A DNA stretch of 64,000 bases, from positions 1 through 64,000 of the forward strand of contig JAFTGN010000004.1 of the NCBI GenBank assembly GCA_017457865.1, in the 5' to 3' direction. Source of the stretch: Lachnospiraceae bacterium (GTDB lineage Bacteria; Bacillota; Clostridia; Lachnospirales; Lachnospiraceae). Of the stretch, positions 17,723 to 27,482 are shown one piece after another. The position numbers and the translations under genes are program-made. Within the stretch, counting starts at the first letter, position 1, and every line of letters begins with the position of its first letter. The notes below the pieces were generated by a model. The model ran no database searches. It was given only the letters and a program-made list of their open reading frames with translations, and was not told where the DNA came from.

Positions 17723-17760
17723 GCCGGGCATGTGTGCAAATACATCTCCGGCTTTTTTTT
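17723..17760 (+). terminator. intrinsic terminator of thiT
   Basis: GCCGG...CCGGC with an inner ATGT/ACAT pairing forms a stem followed by eight T residues. Confidence 0.9.
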
Positions 17761-17878
17761 ATTTCTGATAGCTTATTTTGGAATTGCAGTTTCTCTTCTT
17801 TTATGATATGATCAGAATGAAGTATTCATGCAAACGCCGTGCATAATCTCCTGTGCAGATTTCTGCAAAGGAGGACCT

Positions 17879-18394
17879 ATGGAATATTCAAAAGAGCAAG
17901 CTTACCACAACACACTGCTGTTGCTGCGACAGTATCGGGCAGCCAGATGGAATCTGGAAATGGGGATGGCACAGATCCGGGAAAGTAGTCCCATGGATTT
18001 TGACCTTCCCTTAGAAGAGCAGTTACATGTCATATCGGATCTGGGGGTTTCCTATTACGGAAAACCTTTGGAACAGCAGGCAGATACCTTGCAGTTGACC
18101 TGGCAGATGCTGCAGCTCATTGACCGCAGTGTGCATATGATGCGCAGCAGACATCCCAAGGGGGAACTGTATTATCAGATTTTGTATCTGAATTTCTTAT
18201 CAGAGGAAGGTTCCCTTCCTACTGCAATGCTGTTGGATACCCTAAAGGAACATGGGTTTTACATGTCCAATCGCTCCTATTTTCGTCACAAAAAGGCAGC
18301 GATCGACTTGCTAGGCTCCATTTTATGGGGATACACCACCAGAGATTGTTTACAGCTATTACAGCAGTATGTGGAACGTCTGCAATATGAGTAA
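17879..18394 (+). CDS. uncharacterised Clostridia protein (171 aa), HTH-like C-terminus
   Basis: The 171-residue soluble protein is not recognised with certainty. Its central helices (TWQMLQLIDRSVHMMR...GELYYQILYLNFL) followed by SNRSYFRHKKAAIDLLGSILWG near residue 130-150 resemble the sigma-region-4-like fold of ArpU-type proteins, so DNA binding is possible. AAAGGAGG lies 7 bases before the ATG at 17879; the frame extends upstream to 17828 without support. A promoter-like TTGCAG, 18-base spacer, TATGAT sits at about 17785-17815. The stop codon lies in GTAATTGCGAAACT, which equals the left end of the palindromic repeat family, so the C-terminus may have been trimmed by a repeat. Confidence 0.7.
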   Translation: MEYSKEQAYHNTLLLLRQYRAARWNLEMGMAQIRESSPMDFDLPLEEQLHVISDLGVSYYGKPLEQQADTLQLTWQMLQLIDRSVHMMRSRHPKGELYYQILYLNFLSEEGSLPTAMLLDTLKEHGFYMSNRSYFRHKKAAIDLLGSILWGYTTRDCLQLLQQYVERLQYE

Positions 18395-18437
18395 TTGCGA
18401 AACTTTTTGTAATTTTAAAAGTGATGAATTCGCACAC

Positions 18438-18497
18438 AAAATGTCTTGCAAAGGTAAGTTTTTATCTCAAAAAAAACTTCTTGGCAAGACATTTTTG
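18438..18497. terminator. bidirectional intrinsic terminator
   Basis: AAATGTCTTGC (18438-18448) and GCAAGACATTT (18484-18494) form an 11-base perfect stem, with an inner AAGTTTTT/AAAAACTT pairing, and T-rich sequence follows. It lies between convergent genes. Confidence 0.8.
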
Positions 18498-18570
18498 TTT
18501 TACATATTCACCACTTTATAATCTTTCTTAAATTTTTTATTCATATTATATCGTTCTATATGATCAGACT

Positions 18571-19335
18571 TTATATCTGATCGAAAAGAAGTTTTTTATT
18601 ATACTCCACAACAAAAAACAAACATGTACATAACACTTGCACATAGCCATCTGTATTTGTCGCACACTGATTCTGTATCTGTAATATTTCATCATAATCA
18701 ATGCGAGCACAATACTGTAATGCATTTTCCAGTGATATATCATCCCTTTCATTTATCATATAGGATGCCTTACAAAGATGATGTATCACCAACTGCTTCA
18801 AATCTTCTTTTTCCAATCGTCGTACATCCATAAAGCTGGTTTCCTGATTGACTATTGACTTATAATCCAATAATGCGCCGCAAGCACATTTTCTGTTCAA
18901 ATATTCTTGATCCGGGAATGGCTTTTTTAAATGTTTGTAGGACTCTATCATAGGATAATTGAGATATAATTGTCCATTTTCTGTAGAATTATGAAAAAAG
19001 CGCAGCATCTGCTCTAATATTTTTCCATCAAACAAAGGGTCTTGTCGTTCATAATCAAATACCAGAAAGATATCTGTGATCTTCTTCCCTCTGATGCTGT
19101 CATCCAGAGATTCCAGAAATTCGATCAATTCGATATCCTCAGCCAAATACCATTCCTCTCCAAAGACACTCATCAAACTTTTATTTAATGCCCAAATATT
19201 CGTATTATATACAAGGATGTTTTCTGGATTCATCTGGATTTCTGGAAAGCAGGACAGTATTTTCTGAAACAGCTTCACTTCCGTTTTCTTCCCCTCTACC
19301 AGCATCAAAATATTTCGTGATTTGGTATTACGCAT
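18571..19335 (-). CDS. TOPRIM/RloB-like putative nuclease of a two-gene defence-type module
   Basis: The 254-residue product opens with NILMLVEGKKTEVKLF (VEGKKTE at 13-19), followed by IFLVFDYERQDP and NYPMIESYKH, an arrangement like the acidic residues of TOPRIM-type proteins such as RloB and DUF4435. Such proteins partner with an AAA ATPase in anti-phage systems (AbiL, PARIS-like, RloAB). The ATG at 19335 lies inside GATGCGTAA, overlapping the ATPase stop, with GGAG 6 bases upstream, so translation is coupled. The longer frame from 19404 would overlap the ATPase by 77 bases and is unlikely. The DNA is clearly AT-richer than its neighbours, suggesting transfer. Family assignment is by motif only. 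Confidence 0.72.
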   Translation of the reverse strand: MRNTKSRNILMLVEGKKTEVKLFQKILSCFPEIQMNPENILVYNTNIWALNKSLMSVFGEEWYLAEDIELIEFLESLDDSIRGKKITDIFLVFDYERQDPLFDGKILEQMLRFFHNSTENGQLYLNYPMIESYKHLKKPFPDQEYLNRKCACGALLDYKSIVNQETSFMDVRRLEKEDLKQLVIHHLCKASYMINERDDISLENALQYCARIDYDEILQIQNQCATNTDGYVQVLCTCLFFVVEYNKKLLFDQI

Positions 19336-20467
19336 CAAATTCTCCATTTTTATACAATTTCTCCAAATTGTGCCCCTGACGCAGTTCTCTGTTGGTTGCG
19401 TCACAAATTGGTGTCAGCTTTCCATGATCCAGTATCATAAAGCAGTCCGGTCTCATAATAGAATTACTCAACAAATTTGTATTATGGGTCGTCAATATCA
19501 CCTGACAGTCAAATTGTGTTTCCAATAAATCCACAATTTTTTCAGATAGCTCAAAATGATAATATGCATCAAATTCATCAATAAAAACAAAGGTGGGTTT
19601 GTTTCCATATAGATAATTCAAATAGAATTTTGTCAGTGCTGCTGTCCCACTGGACATATTACCCCAAAAATGTAACGGCTTGGCATAATCAAAATAAATA
19701 TCCTTTTCTCCGTCTGGTTTTTCCAGTGCAATCAAATCACATGCAACGCCGTACTCATTTAAAAAATCCTGAAATTTCTGTAGATTTTCGTCTTCCAACA
19801 AAGTTTTCCCCGTAGATGACATCCCATAAGTTGAAATTTTCACGGAGTCTGAAAAACGCATTCCATTGATAAACTGTCTTAATTGATATATAATTCCATG
19901 CTCATTTTGTACTGTATTATACATGATGTATCGCAAAGCTGTGGGATTTCCAGTGTTTTCATTCTCCGCTTTTTCACCGTTGACTGCCATATCCAAAAAA
20001 CCATCCCAATCCAATCCGCCTGCGTTCACCAATGCAACATTTGAGAAATCAGAAGTTCCTTTCAACGTATCATATGCAAAAATAAGTGTTCCATCCACAA
20101 AGAACTGTTCCGCTACTACGGTCATTTCATTTTTCTTGGCATACATGTAATCAATTACTTTATTGTCAATCAACAAAGAATACTGAAACTCCACCAAGTC
20201 CTTTGTTTCTGCATTTGCATTTTTGTACAAATATTTGTCGTTTCTCAAATATCCATATGGACTTAAGACTGTGGTGTACACAATATCCTGTAATGCTGTG
20301 CCCAGATTACTTTTTCCTACTGCGTTTTTTCCATACACAATCATCTTGCTGATCAAATCGTTTTTGACACAATACGCATTGTAATGATACTCACGCACCT
20401 TTGTGAAATCTATGGTCAATGTTTCTCTGAAGTTTTTATAATTTTTCACTGAAAACGTCCGAATCAT
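19328..20467 (-). CDS. AAA-family ATPase (RloA/AAA_15-like), defence-type partner
   Basis: The 379-residue protein is an ABC/SMC-like ATPase of the AAA_15/AAA_21 type: IRTFSVKNYKNFRE at the start, Walker A GKNAVGKS at 46-53, a central helical insertion, TFVFIDEFDAYYH (Walker B) and VILTTHNTNLLSN with the switch histidine. These ATPases sense invading DNA or phage proteins and control a partner effector. Its stop overlaps the start of the TOPRIM-like gene, making a two-gene module. A TTG at 20491 could serve as start, but the ATG at 20467 follows AGGAG with 9-base spacing. The module is flanked by terminators on both sides and is AT-rich. Confidence 0.82.
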   Translation of the reverse strand: MIRTFSVKNYKNFRETLTIDFTKVREYHYNAYCVKNDLISKMIVYGKNAVGKSNLGTALQDIVYTTVLSPYGYLRNDKYLYKNANAETKDLVEFQYSLLIDNKVIDYMYAKKNEMTVVAEQFFVDGTLIFAYDTLKGTSDFSNVALVNAGGLDWDGFLDMAVNGEKAENENTGNPTALRYIMYNTVQNEHGIIYQLRQFINGMRFSDSVKISTYGMSSTGKTLLEDENLQKFQDFLNEYGVACDLIALEKPDGEKDIYFDYAKPLHFWGNMSSGTAALTKFYLNYLYGNKPTFVFIDEFDAYYHFELSEKIVDLLETQFDCQVILTTHNTNLLSNSIMRPDCFMILDHGKLTPICDATNRELRQGHNLEKLYKNGEFDA

Positions 20468-20541
20468 TTTACCATTCTCCTGTCTTTCCAAGCTATGTTT
20501 ACGTAATTTTCTATCTATCCTTATTGTATCACAGAAAACAG

Positions 20542-20590
20542 AAAAAGCAACTATCTGCCGTAAAGAAATTACGGCAAATAATTGCTTTTT
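20542..20590. terminator. bidirectional terminator after purD
   Basis: AAAAAGCAA...TGCCGTAA and TTACGGCA...TTGCTTTTT form a long, nearly perfect stem with A and T tracts at the two ends. It ends the pur operon on the minus strand, and lies upstream of the ATPase gene. Confidence 0.88.
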
Positions 20591-20624
20591 ATTTTCATCC
20601 TATTTCATTTTCTATCTGCCTGAC

Positions 20625-21899
20625 TTACGCTTCGTCGATTGCCTTTCCAATGTCATGTCTCATGTACTTGTTGGCAAAGGAAACCCACTCTGTGGCTGCA
20701 TAGGCATTCTTTCTGGCTTCTTTCAGGTCACTTCCGGTGGCGGTGATACCCAGTACACGTCCGCCATTGGTGACGATCTGTTCATCTCCGTCAAACTTAC
20801 TTCCTGCATGGAAGCAATAATATCCGTCATTGTCCTTGAAGCGATCCAGACCCTCGATTGGATAACCCTTTTCATACTTCACCGGATATCCGTCAGATGC
20901 CAGTACCACGCAGACTGCCGCATTGTCTTCAAAATCCAGTGTGTACTGATCCAGTGTGCCATCGATGCAGGCCTCAAAGATCTCTACGATATCATTGTTC
21001 ATACGAGGCAGTACCACCTGTGTCTCCGGATCGCCGAAACGGGCATTGTATTCCAATACCTTTGGCCCCTTTTCTGTCAGCATCAGTCCGAAGAAAATGA
21101 TTCCCTTGAACTCTCTGCCCTCTGCCTTCATGGCATCTACTGTGGCCTGATAGATGTACTCTTTACAGAATGCATCTACTTCCGGGGTATAGAAAGGACT
21201 TGGAGAAAAGGTTCCCATACCACCGGTATTCAGTCCCTTGTCTCCGTCTAACGCACGCTTATGATCCTGGGCAGAAGTCATGATGCGGATGGTATTTCCG
21301 TCTACAAAGCTCAGTACAGACACTTCCCGACCGGTCATAAACTCTTCGATGACAATCTTATCACCGGCAGTACCAAACTGCTTGTCTAACATCAGTGTCT
21401 TGACACCTTCTTTTGCTTCCTCTAATGTATTGCAGATCAATACACCCTTTCCAAGTGCTAGACCGTCTGCCTTTAATACAGTGGGCATAGGCGCAGTTTC
21501 CAGATACGCAAGCGCCTCCTCTGCACTGGTAAAGGTTTCATATGCTGCTGTAGGAATGTTGTATTTCTTCATCAAATCTTTGGAAAATGCCTTGGAACCT
21601 TCCAGAATGGCAGCATTCTTTCTAGGACCAAATACCCGAAGACCTGCTGCCTCAAAGGCATCTACCACACCGCCTACTAACGGATCATCCATACCGATCA
21701 CCGTCAGGTCAATCTCTGCTTCCTTTGCAAATGCAACCAGCTTGTCAAACTCCATGGCACCGATGGGCACACACTCTGCCAGTTCTGCAATGCCGGCATT
21801 TCCCGGTGCGCAGTAAATCTTGTCTACCTTTGGGCTCTGTGCAATCTTCCAGACGATGGCATGCTCTCTGCCGCCGCCGCCGACAACCAATACTTTCAT
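20625..21899 (-). CDS. purD: phosphoribosylamine-glycine ligase (GAR synthetase)
   Basis: The 424-residue enzyme makes glycinamide ribonucleotide, the second step of purine synthesis. It begins MKVLVVGGGGREHAIVWKIAQSPKV, has the ATP-grasp ADGLALGKGV and GRFGDPETQ-type VLEYNARFGDPETQVVLPRM signatures, and a normal length. It is the last gene of purK-purE-purM-purN-purD and is followed by a strong terminator. AGGAGGAAG precedes its ATG. The 83-base gap to purN holds no gene. Confidence 0.98.
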   Translation of the reverse strand: MKVLVVGGGGREHAIVWKIAQSPKVDKIYCAPGNAGIAELAECVPIGAMEFDKLVAFAKEAEIDLTVIGMDDPLVGGVVDAFEAAGLRVFGPRKNAAILEGSKAFSKDLMKKYNIPTAAYETFTSAEEALAYLETAPMPTVLKADGLALGKGVLICNTLEEAKEGVKTLMLDKQFGTAGDKIVIEEFMTGREVSVLSFVDGNTIRIMTSAQDHKRALDGDKGLNTGGMGTFSPSPFYTPEVDAFCKEYIYQATVDAMKAEGREFKGIIFFGLMLTEKGPKVLEYNARFGDPETQVVLPRMNNDIVEIFEACIDGTLDQYTLDFEDNAAVCVVLASDGYPVKYEKGYPIEGLDRFKDNDGYYCFHAGSKFDGDEQIVTNGGRVLGITATGSDLKEARKNAYAATEWVSFANKYMRHDIGKAIDEA

Positions 21900-21982
21900 G
21901 TCTTCCTCCTGCCTCTTTTTATCCTGTCGGATTGTTTATTGATGCAAAAATAATCGTACACTTACTGCACCATCTTATTTTC

Positions 21983-22609
21983 TTATCTGCGAATGACCAC
22001 TTTTCCGTCTTCTACCGTCACTTTCCGGTTGGCGATCAGATGAATGGCTTCCGGCAAAATCTTCCACTCTGCCTGCTCCATGACACGCTTCTGCAATGTC
22101 TTAGCATCATCCCCTGCCTCTACCAGTACCGGCTTTTGTAAGATGATCGGGCCGGTATCCATGCCTTCATCCACAAAATGTACCGTAGCACCGGTGACTT
22201 TTACACCACGCTCTAATGCTTTTTCATGCACCTTTAATCCATAATACCCCACTCCGCAGAAAGAAGGAATCAGGGATGGATGGATGTTGATAATACGATT
22301 GGGATATGCCGCAATGAGCTGTGGGGGAATCTTCACCAGATAACCTGCCAGTACGACCAAATCCACCTGATAGGAATCGATGATCCGCACCAGATCCTCA
22401 TTGAACTGTTCTCTGTCCGCATAGTCCTTTGGAGAAACACAGCGTGACGGAATGCCGTGTTGTGCGGCACGCTCTAATGCATAGGCACCCGCATTGTTGC
22501 TGATGACCACACTGATTTCCGTATTGGTGATCACACCGGATGCAATGCTGTCAATGATGGCTTGTAAATTGGTTCCGCCGCCGCTGACCAATACACCAAT
22601 CTTTAACAT
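21983..22609 (-). CDS. purN: phosphoribosylglycinamide formyltransferase
   Basis: The 208-residue enzyme transfers a formyl group from 10-formyltetrahydrofolate to GAR. It shows the family motifs [39 protein letters not shown] (catalytic His and the active loop) and [17 protein letters not shown] with the catalytic Asp. Its ATG overlaps the purM stop by 7 bases, so the two are translationally coupled. Confidence 0.98.
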   Translation of the reverse strand: MLKIGVLVSGGGTNLQAIIDSIASGVITNTEISVVISNNAGAYALERAAQHGIPSRCVSPKDYADREQFNEDLVRIIDSYQVDLVVLAGYLVKIPPQLIAAYPNRIINIHPSLIPSFCGVGYYGLKVHEKALERGVKVTGATVHFVDEGMDTGPIILQKPVLVEAGDDAKTLQKRVMEQAEWKILPEAIHLIANRKVTVEDGKVVIRR

Positions 22610-23628
22610 ACTGTCACACCTTTCTCTCCGGCAACCGCCTTGCCCACTACATATCCCTTCTCGCCTGCCGCTTCGATGGCTGCCAGAGTCTTGTCCACAT
22701 CTGCCGCATCCACACCAATGACCATACCCAGACCCATGTTGTATGTATTATACATCATCTTCTCTTCGATATTACCGGTCTTTGCAAGCAGTGTGAAGAT
22801 TGGCGGGATCGGGTAACTGTCCTTCTGTACCTCTGCACGAATCCCTTCCGGCAGCATACGAGGAATGTTCTCATAAAAACCACCGCCTGTGATATGGCTG
22901 CAGGCCTTCACACGAACACCTGCATCTTTGATGCTCTTTAATGTCTTCACATAAATCTTGGTTGGTGCCAACAGTGCTTCCCCTAAAGTAGTACCCAGTT
23001 CCTCATAATAGGTATCCAGACTCTCCTTTGTCATCTCAAATACCTTACGAACCAGAGAAAAGCCATTGGAATGCACGCCGGAGGAAGCGATGCCGATCAG
23101 CACATCTCCGTCTTTCAGATCTGCGCCTGTGATCATATCCTTCTCATCTACCACACCCACTGCAAATCCAGCCAGATCGTATTCATCTTCCGGATAGAAC
23201 CCTGGCATTTCCGCAGTCTCACCGCCTACTAAGGAGGCACCGGACTGTAAACAGCCCTCTGCCACACCCTTTACGATGGTGGCGATCTTCTCCGGATAGT
23301 TCTTGCCGCAGGCAATGTAATCTAAGAAGAACAGCGGTTCTCCGCCTGCACATGCCACGTCATTGACACACATGGCCACACAGTCGATTCCGATGGTATC
23401 GTGTTTATCCATTAAAAAAGCAAGCTTCAACTTGGTTCCTACACCATCTGTACCGGACAGTAAGATCGGATGCTCCATGTTCTTGAAGGCACTGACATCA
23501 AATCCACCTGAAAAACCGCCGATGTTGCTCAATACTTCTGCACGCATGGTCTTCTTCACATGCTCTTTCATCAGTTCTACGGACTTGTATCCGGCTTCAA
23601 TATCTACACCTGCATTTTTGTAATCCAT
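22603..23628 (-). CDS. purM: phosphoribosylformylglycinamidine cyclo-ligase (AIR synthetase)
   Basis: The 341-residue enzyme closes the imidazole ring of AIR. Typical segments are [72 protein letters not shown] and [14 protein letters not shown]. The frame is open to 23691, but the ATG at 23628 gives the conserved N-terminus. The region upstream of that ATG forms a 35-base hairpin whose 3' arm abuts the start and includes the only purine-rich ribosome-binding candidate (GGGG), so initiation may be structurally controlled. Confidence 0.97.
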   Translation of the reverse strand: MDYKNAGVDIEAGYKSVELMKEHVKKTMRAEVLSNIGGFSGGFDVSAFKNMEHPILLSGTDGVGTKLKLAFLMDKHDTIGIDCVAMCVNDVACAGGEPLFFLDYIACGKNYPEKIATIVKGVAEGCLQSGASLVGGETAEMPGFYPEDEYDLAGFAVGVVDEKDMITGADLKDGDVLIGIASSGVHSNGFSLVRKVFEMTKESLDTYYEELGTTLGEALLAPTKIYVKTLKSIKDAGVRVKACSHITGGGFYENIPRMLPEGIRAEVQKDSYPIPPIFTLLAKTGNIEEKMMYNTYNMGLGMVIGVDAADVDKTLAAIEAAGEKGYVVGKAVAGEKGVTVC

Positions 23629-23662
23629 TGTGAAACCCCATTTCTGTACGGCTCTGTCACAA
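23628..23662 (-). repeat. 35-base hairpin repeat (TTGTGAAA family), copy 2, at the purM start
   Basis: The arms TTGTGACA and TGTCACAA (with one mismatch on the 3' side, TTTCACAA on the minus strand) flank a 19-base middle. It matches the copy at 11827-11861 in length and at about 28 of 35 positions. The hairpin ends exactly at the purM start codon. The remaining bases to purE (23663-23780) hold no gene. Confidence 0.6.
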
Positions 23663-23780
23663 AGAGAGGAGCGTGCCGTACTGCCGCCCACACTCTGATT
23701 CCACTCAATAGCTTATCTTAAACCAGAACAATTCGCAATATTTTTCTGCAAATTTCTTCAAGTTTTCCACACGCCTGTGG

Positions 23781-24296
23781 TTACATCTGCTTCAGATATT
23801 CCTGATACTTGATCTCTTCTAACTTTTCTGCCTTCTTGTCTACCATCTCTTCCAAAGACTTGGCATAGGCTTCCACCCTGCTGCTCAGTTCCTCATCTCC
23901 AATGGCAACAATCTTGGCAGCCAGCAAACCGGCATTCAGCGCACCATTGATGGCCACTGTGGCAACGGGAATGCCCGGCGGCATCTGGCAGATGGAGTAA
24001 AGAGAATCCACACCGCTTAATGTCTTGGTCTGTACCGGCACGCCAATGACAGGCAGTACCGTCATGGCCGCTGTCATACCCGGCAGATGTGCCGCACCGC
24101 CTGCACCTGCAATGATGACCTTCAATCCACGCTCCTTTGCAGAGTGTGCATATTCATACATCTTGTCCGGCGTACGGTGTGCAGAAACAACCGTCAATTC
24201 ATATGGCACCTGCAACTGGTCTAACATTTCAGCTGCTTTTGCCATTACAGGCAGATCAGAGTCACTGCCCATAATAATTCCTACTACTGGTTTCAT
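23781..24296 (-). CDS. purE: 5-(carboxyamino)imidazole ribonucleotide mutase
   Basis: The 171-residue class I PurE converts N5-CAIR to CAIR. It shows [46 protein letters not shown] and [33 protein letters not shown], all conserved and carrying the substrate-binding Ser-Asp and catalytic His. It follows purK by 15 bases, so both halves of the two-enzyme carboxylation step are made together. Confidence 0.98.
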   Translation of the reverse strand: MKPVVGIIMGSDSDLPVMAKAAEMLDQLQVPYELTVVSAHRTPDKMYEYAHSAKERGLKVIIAGAGGAAHLPGMTAAMTVLPVIGVPVQTKTLSGVDSLYSICQMPPGIPVATVAINGALNAGLLAAKIVAIGDEELSSRVEAYAKSLEEMVDKKAEKLEEIKYQEYLKQM

Positions 24297-24311
24297 GATA
24301 CTTTCTTCCTC

Positions 24312-25442
24312 CTACTCATAACGCAATGCGGCATGGGCACTGCGCACCTGACGCAATGCTTCTTCTATGGTATCCGCTGTGGCAGTGATGTGTCCCATCT
24401 TTCTGCCCTTGCGTACTTCTTCTTTTCCATAAATGTGAATCTTCACATCCGGTTCCTGATAAGCTTCCTCTAATCCAAGCAGCACAGCTTTGGCATCATG
24501 ATCCCCAATGATGTTCTTCATGGCAGACGGACGGATCAGCTTGGTACTGCCAAGGGGCAGTCCCAAAATCCCGCGAATGTGATTCTCATACTGAGAGGTC
24601 ACACACCCTTCGATGGTATAATGACCGGAATTGTGAGGGCGTGGTGCAAGTTCATTGACCAACACATGCCCCTCTTTTGTCACGAACAGTTCTACACAAA
24701 GCATACCGCAGGCTTCAAATGCATGAAGGCACTGTTCTGACACTTCCATGGCTTCTCTTGTGGTCTCCGGACTGATGGCTGCCGGCACTGTGGTTTCATC
24801 TAAAATGCTGTCCTTGTGTACATTTTCCGCAACCGGGAACACCACCGTCTGTCCGTTTACACTGCGGCACGCCAGCACAGACACTTCCTTTACAAAAGGC
24901 ACAAACTCCTCTACCATCAGAGGCAGACTGCCCTTGCCTAATGCTTCATAAGCCCTTGGGATATCTTCTTCGGAATCGATGACTGCATTGCCCTTTCCGT
25001 CATAGCCACCTGTACAGGTCTTTAAAATCAGCGGATAAGAAAGCTGTTCTCCTGCCTGTTTGATGTCAGAAACCGTCTCCACCGGTAGAAACGCAGGCAC
25101 CGACAACTTGTTTTTCTTCAAATGACACTTCTGCTGGTACTTGTTTTGAATATATCCCAGTGTCTCAGAGGATGGGTATACCTTATGTCCTGCTGCCTCT
25201 AACTCCTGCAATGCCTGTAAACTGATGTGTTCAAATTCATAGGTCACCACATCAACACGCTCTGCCAGCCGCTTGATGGCTTCAATGTCATCAAATCCAG
25301 CCACGATATGGGCATCCGCAATGCTGTGTGCCGGACACTGTACGGTAGGGTCTAAGATGACAAACTGATAATCCAGACGCTTTGCATCCAGGATCATCAT
25401 CTTTCCCAACTGTCCGCCTCCAATAATTCCAATCTTTTTCAT
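24312..25442 (-). CDS. purK: 5-(carboxyamino)imidazole ribonucleotide synthase
   Basis: The 376-residue ATP-grasp enzyme carboxylates AIR with bicarbonate. It begins KKIGIIGGGQLGKMMILDAKRL and has LKTCTGGYDGKGNAVI, VEEFVPFVKEVSVLACR and VNELAPRPHNSGHYTIEGC motifs of the family. Its ATG overlaps the stop of the upstream M29 aminopeptidase by 4 bases, so it is coupled to that gene. Confidence 0.98.
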   Translation of the reverse strand: MKKIGIIGGGQLGKMMILDAKRLDYQFVILDPTVQCPAHSIADAHIVAGFDDIEAIKRLAERVDVVTYEFEHISLQALQELEAAGHKVYPSSETLGYIQNKYQQKCHLKKNKLSVPAFLPVETVSDIKQAGEQLSYPLILKTCTGGYDGKGNAVIDSEEDIPRAYEALGKGSLPLMVEEFVPFVKEVSVLACRSVNGQTVVFPVAENVHKDSILDETTVPAAISPETTREAMEVSEQCLHAFEACGMLCVELFVTKEGHVLVNELAPRPHNSGHYTIEGCVTSQYENHIRGILGLPLGSTKLIRPSAMKNIIGDHDAKAVLLGLEEAYQEPDVKIHIYGKEEVRKGRKMGHITATADTIEEALRQVRSAHAALRYE

Positions 25443-27451
25443 TTGCTTTCCAGTCCTTCCAATGGTTCATTTAACAATTCTGTTCCCGGCAGTACAAACC
25501 TGGAATCCACTATGATCGGAATCCGGCTTCCATCTGCACGTACCGCAGAGATTTCTCCCAGTTCAAAATAGGGGATGGTAATGTCTGTATGACAGGAGAA
25601 ATATGCCTTCTCCGGCTCCGTCTTTCGCAAAATGGAACACTCATTGTCACGGGCAATGATCTCCTTGCCATCGGGATTGAACACTGCCACATCCTCTGCA
25701 TAAGAATAACAGGTATCCCCCACTGCAAAATGAGGACCTGTCTTTTCTGCAATCAAAATGGGCAGCTGTCTGAACATATCATACCGTACTCCCATGGCAA
25801 ACGCAGTGGTGTTGGTGCCAATGGCAAACTCTCCCATAGGCAAAGTATCCCTGTGATACAACAAATTTTCCTGAATGTACGCCTTGCCTGCCTGAGCGTC
25901 TGCAAAGTTACCACAACTATATTCTGTAATCATTCCATCCTGAAATCTCAGCCGCAGATCCAGGTATTCCAGTCCGTTTAGGAACACTCTGCTTACATGA
26001 AGCAGTCCATTGGTGCCTGCAAGTTTTGGAGAAGTAAACACCTCTCCCACCGGAATGTTCACATCTGCCAGACAATTCTCAAAATTGGTCTGGGTCTGGG
26101 GCTGCTCTAACGTATGCAGCGCCACAGTCAGTTCAGTCTCATTGCCGTTCTTTCCACGGATGACCACATGGGTTCCCTGATCCAGTGCATCGATGATCTT
26201 TTGCTGGATTTCCCGATATACCTTCACATTCAGTGTATTGACTTCCATGCATTCCCGGAAAATATCCTCGAACCGCTCTCCGATATCCGGTGTGGGAATG
26301 GCCATAATGGTAAAGCTGGATTCTTCCTGTGGAATATAGGTATTGACAATCCGGCTCAGTTCCTGATGCAGTTCAATGGAAATGGTCTGCTGCTTCTCAC
26401 TGTACTTCAAAGATTCTGTCTTTCCAACAGGAGAAAACGGTTCCTCTCCAAAGGTTTCCAGGCAAACAGGCCCACCCTGCCTGCGGGCTTGTTCTTTGTG
26501 GTTTTCATACTCTGTCCGGTATACCTGTAAATACCGCTCCTTATACTGGCGGTCCAGATAAATGGCATCGTCAAACCGATGGTCATACCCATATTGACGG
26601 TTTGCAGACTGCACATCCAAAAATGCCTGACGGATCACCGGACGAATATCCAGTTGTGCCAGCCGCTCTATCACCTTCTGTATGATCCGCTCAGTTCCTA
26701 CATGATACATCACCGGTGCGCTCTTCTTCAAGGTAATGTCCCGTCTGCACATTTCATAGCCGGTGCGGTATCCCTCCACCATGGTCTCTGCAATTCGATC
26801 AATTTCTTCTTCTTTCAATGAAAATAAATAAGATGCCAGCTGCTTTGTTCCCTCAGAAATATACAGACCATACCGGTACAGATACCGCAGATCTGCTCCT
26901 GCTTCCTGCACGATCTGTGTATAGGGAAGGGAAACTGCCCCGATCCGTTCTTTTACGATATCAGCCGCAAAGATATCGGCATAGTCGCTTTCAAACCAGT
27001 ACACCGACTGGCGCATCTGGTGCAAATCAATGGACTCTTCCGCTGTGGCATACAGTTCCAGAAACAATTCCATGTAAATGGTCAGCTTGTCCAGTCTCTG
27101 TTCCGTACACGCCACAATCCCCTTCCGCAGGTTTGCCGCCACCATAGAAAACAGTCTGCCGGCCTCTTTTCCAAACACCGATACGGCATAGGTGGGATTG
27201 GTATAAGAAGTCTCATACCGCTCCGGTAAAAGCTCCTCATACAGCCGTCTGTTCCAGTCTTCTAATTCCGCCAGATCCACCGTCTCTGCCCTGTTTTCTG
27301 CACAAAATATCCACCAGTCTCTCAGTATCAGAAGAAACTGTGCTTCCTTTTGAAAATAGTCCAGATAGGGCTGCGCCAGAACCGTTTCTTCTGCCACCTC
27401 TGCCAGACGGGCCGTGGCAAGTGCATACCGTTCTAAAATCAACTCATTCAT
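25439..27451 (-). CDS. M29-family metallo-aminopeptidase with long N-terminal extension
   Basis: The 670-residue cytosolic protein has a C-terminal half of the AmpS/AmpT (M29) type: FTIMAIPTPDIG, then NIPVGEVFTSPKLAGTNGLLHV, LPMGEFAIGTNTTAF and EKTGPHFAVGDTCYSYAED. These carry the Glu and His residues that bind the two metal ions. The first 300 or so residues are an all-helical extension not found in classical 410-residue M29 enzymes and of unknown role. It releases N-terminal amino acids from peptides. It overlaps purK by 4 bases, an unexpected coupling that may only reflect operon packing. Confidence 0.85.
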   Translation of the reverse strand: MNELILERYALATARLAEVAEETVLAQPYLDYFQKEAQFLLILRDWWIFCAENRAETVDLAELEDWNRRLYEELLPERYETSYTNPTYAVSVFGKEAGRLFSMVAANLRKGIVACTEQRLDKLTIYMELFLELYATAEESIDLHQMRQSVYWFESDYADIFAADIVKERIGAVSLPYTQIVQEAGADLRYLYRYGLYISEGTKQLASYLFSLKEEEIDRIAETMVEGYRTGYEMCRRDITLKKSAPVMYHVGTERIIQKVIERLAQLDIRPVIRQAFLDVQSANRQYGYDHRFDDAIYLDRQYKERYLQVYRTEYENHKEQARRQGGPVCLETFGEEPFSPVGKTESLKYSEKQQTISIELHQELSRIVNTYIPQEESSFTIMAIPTPDIGERFEDIFRECMEVNTLNVKVYREIQQKIIDALDQGTHVVIRGKNGNETELTVALHTLEQPQTQTNFENCLADVNIPVGEVFTSPKLAGTNGLLHVSRVFLNGLEYLDLRLRFQDGMITEYSCGNFADAQAGKAYIQENLLYHRDTLPMGEFAIGTNTTAFAMGVRYDMFRQLPILIAEKTGPHFAVGDTCYSYAEDVAVFNPDGKEIIARDNECSILRKTEPEKAYFSCHTDITIPYFELGEISAVRADGSRIPIIVDSRFVLPGTELLNEPLEGLESK

Positions 27452-27482
27452 TCCCGATGCCTCTCCTTATTTCCTGTCTATT

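Noticed and set aside
18391..18410. Further full copy of the palindromic repeat family at the end of the 171-residue gene
   Set aside because: Only the left end (GTAATTGCGAAACT) is present and no matching right arm follows, so it is at most a remnant.
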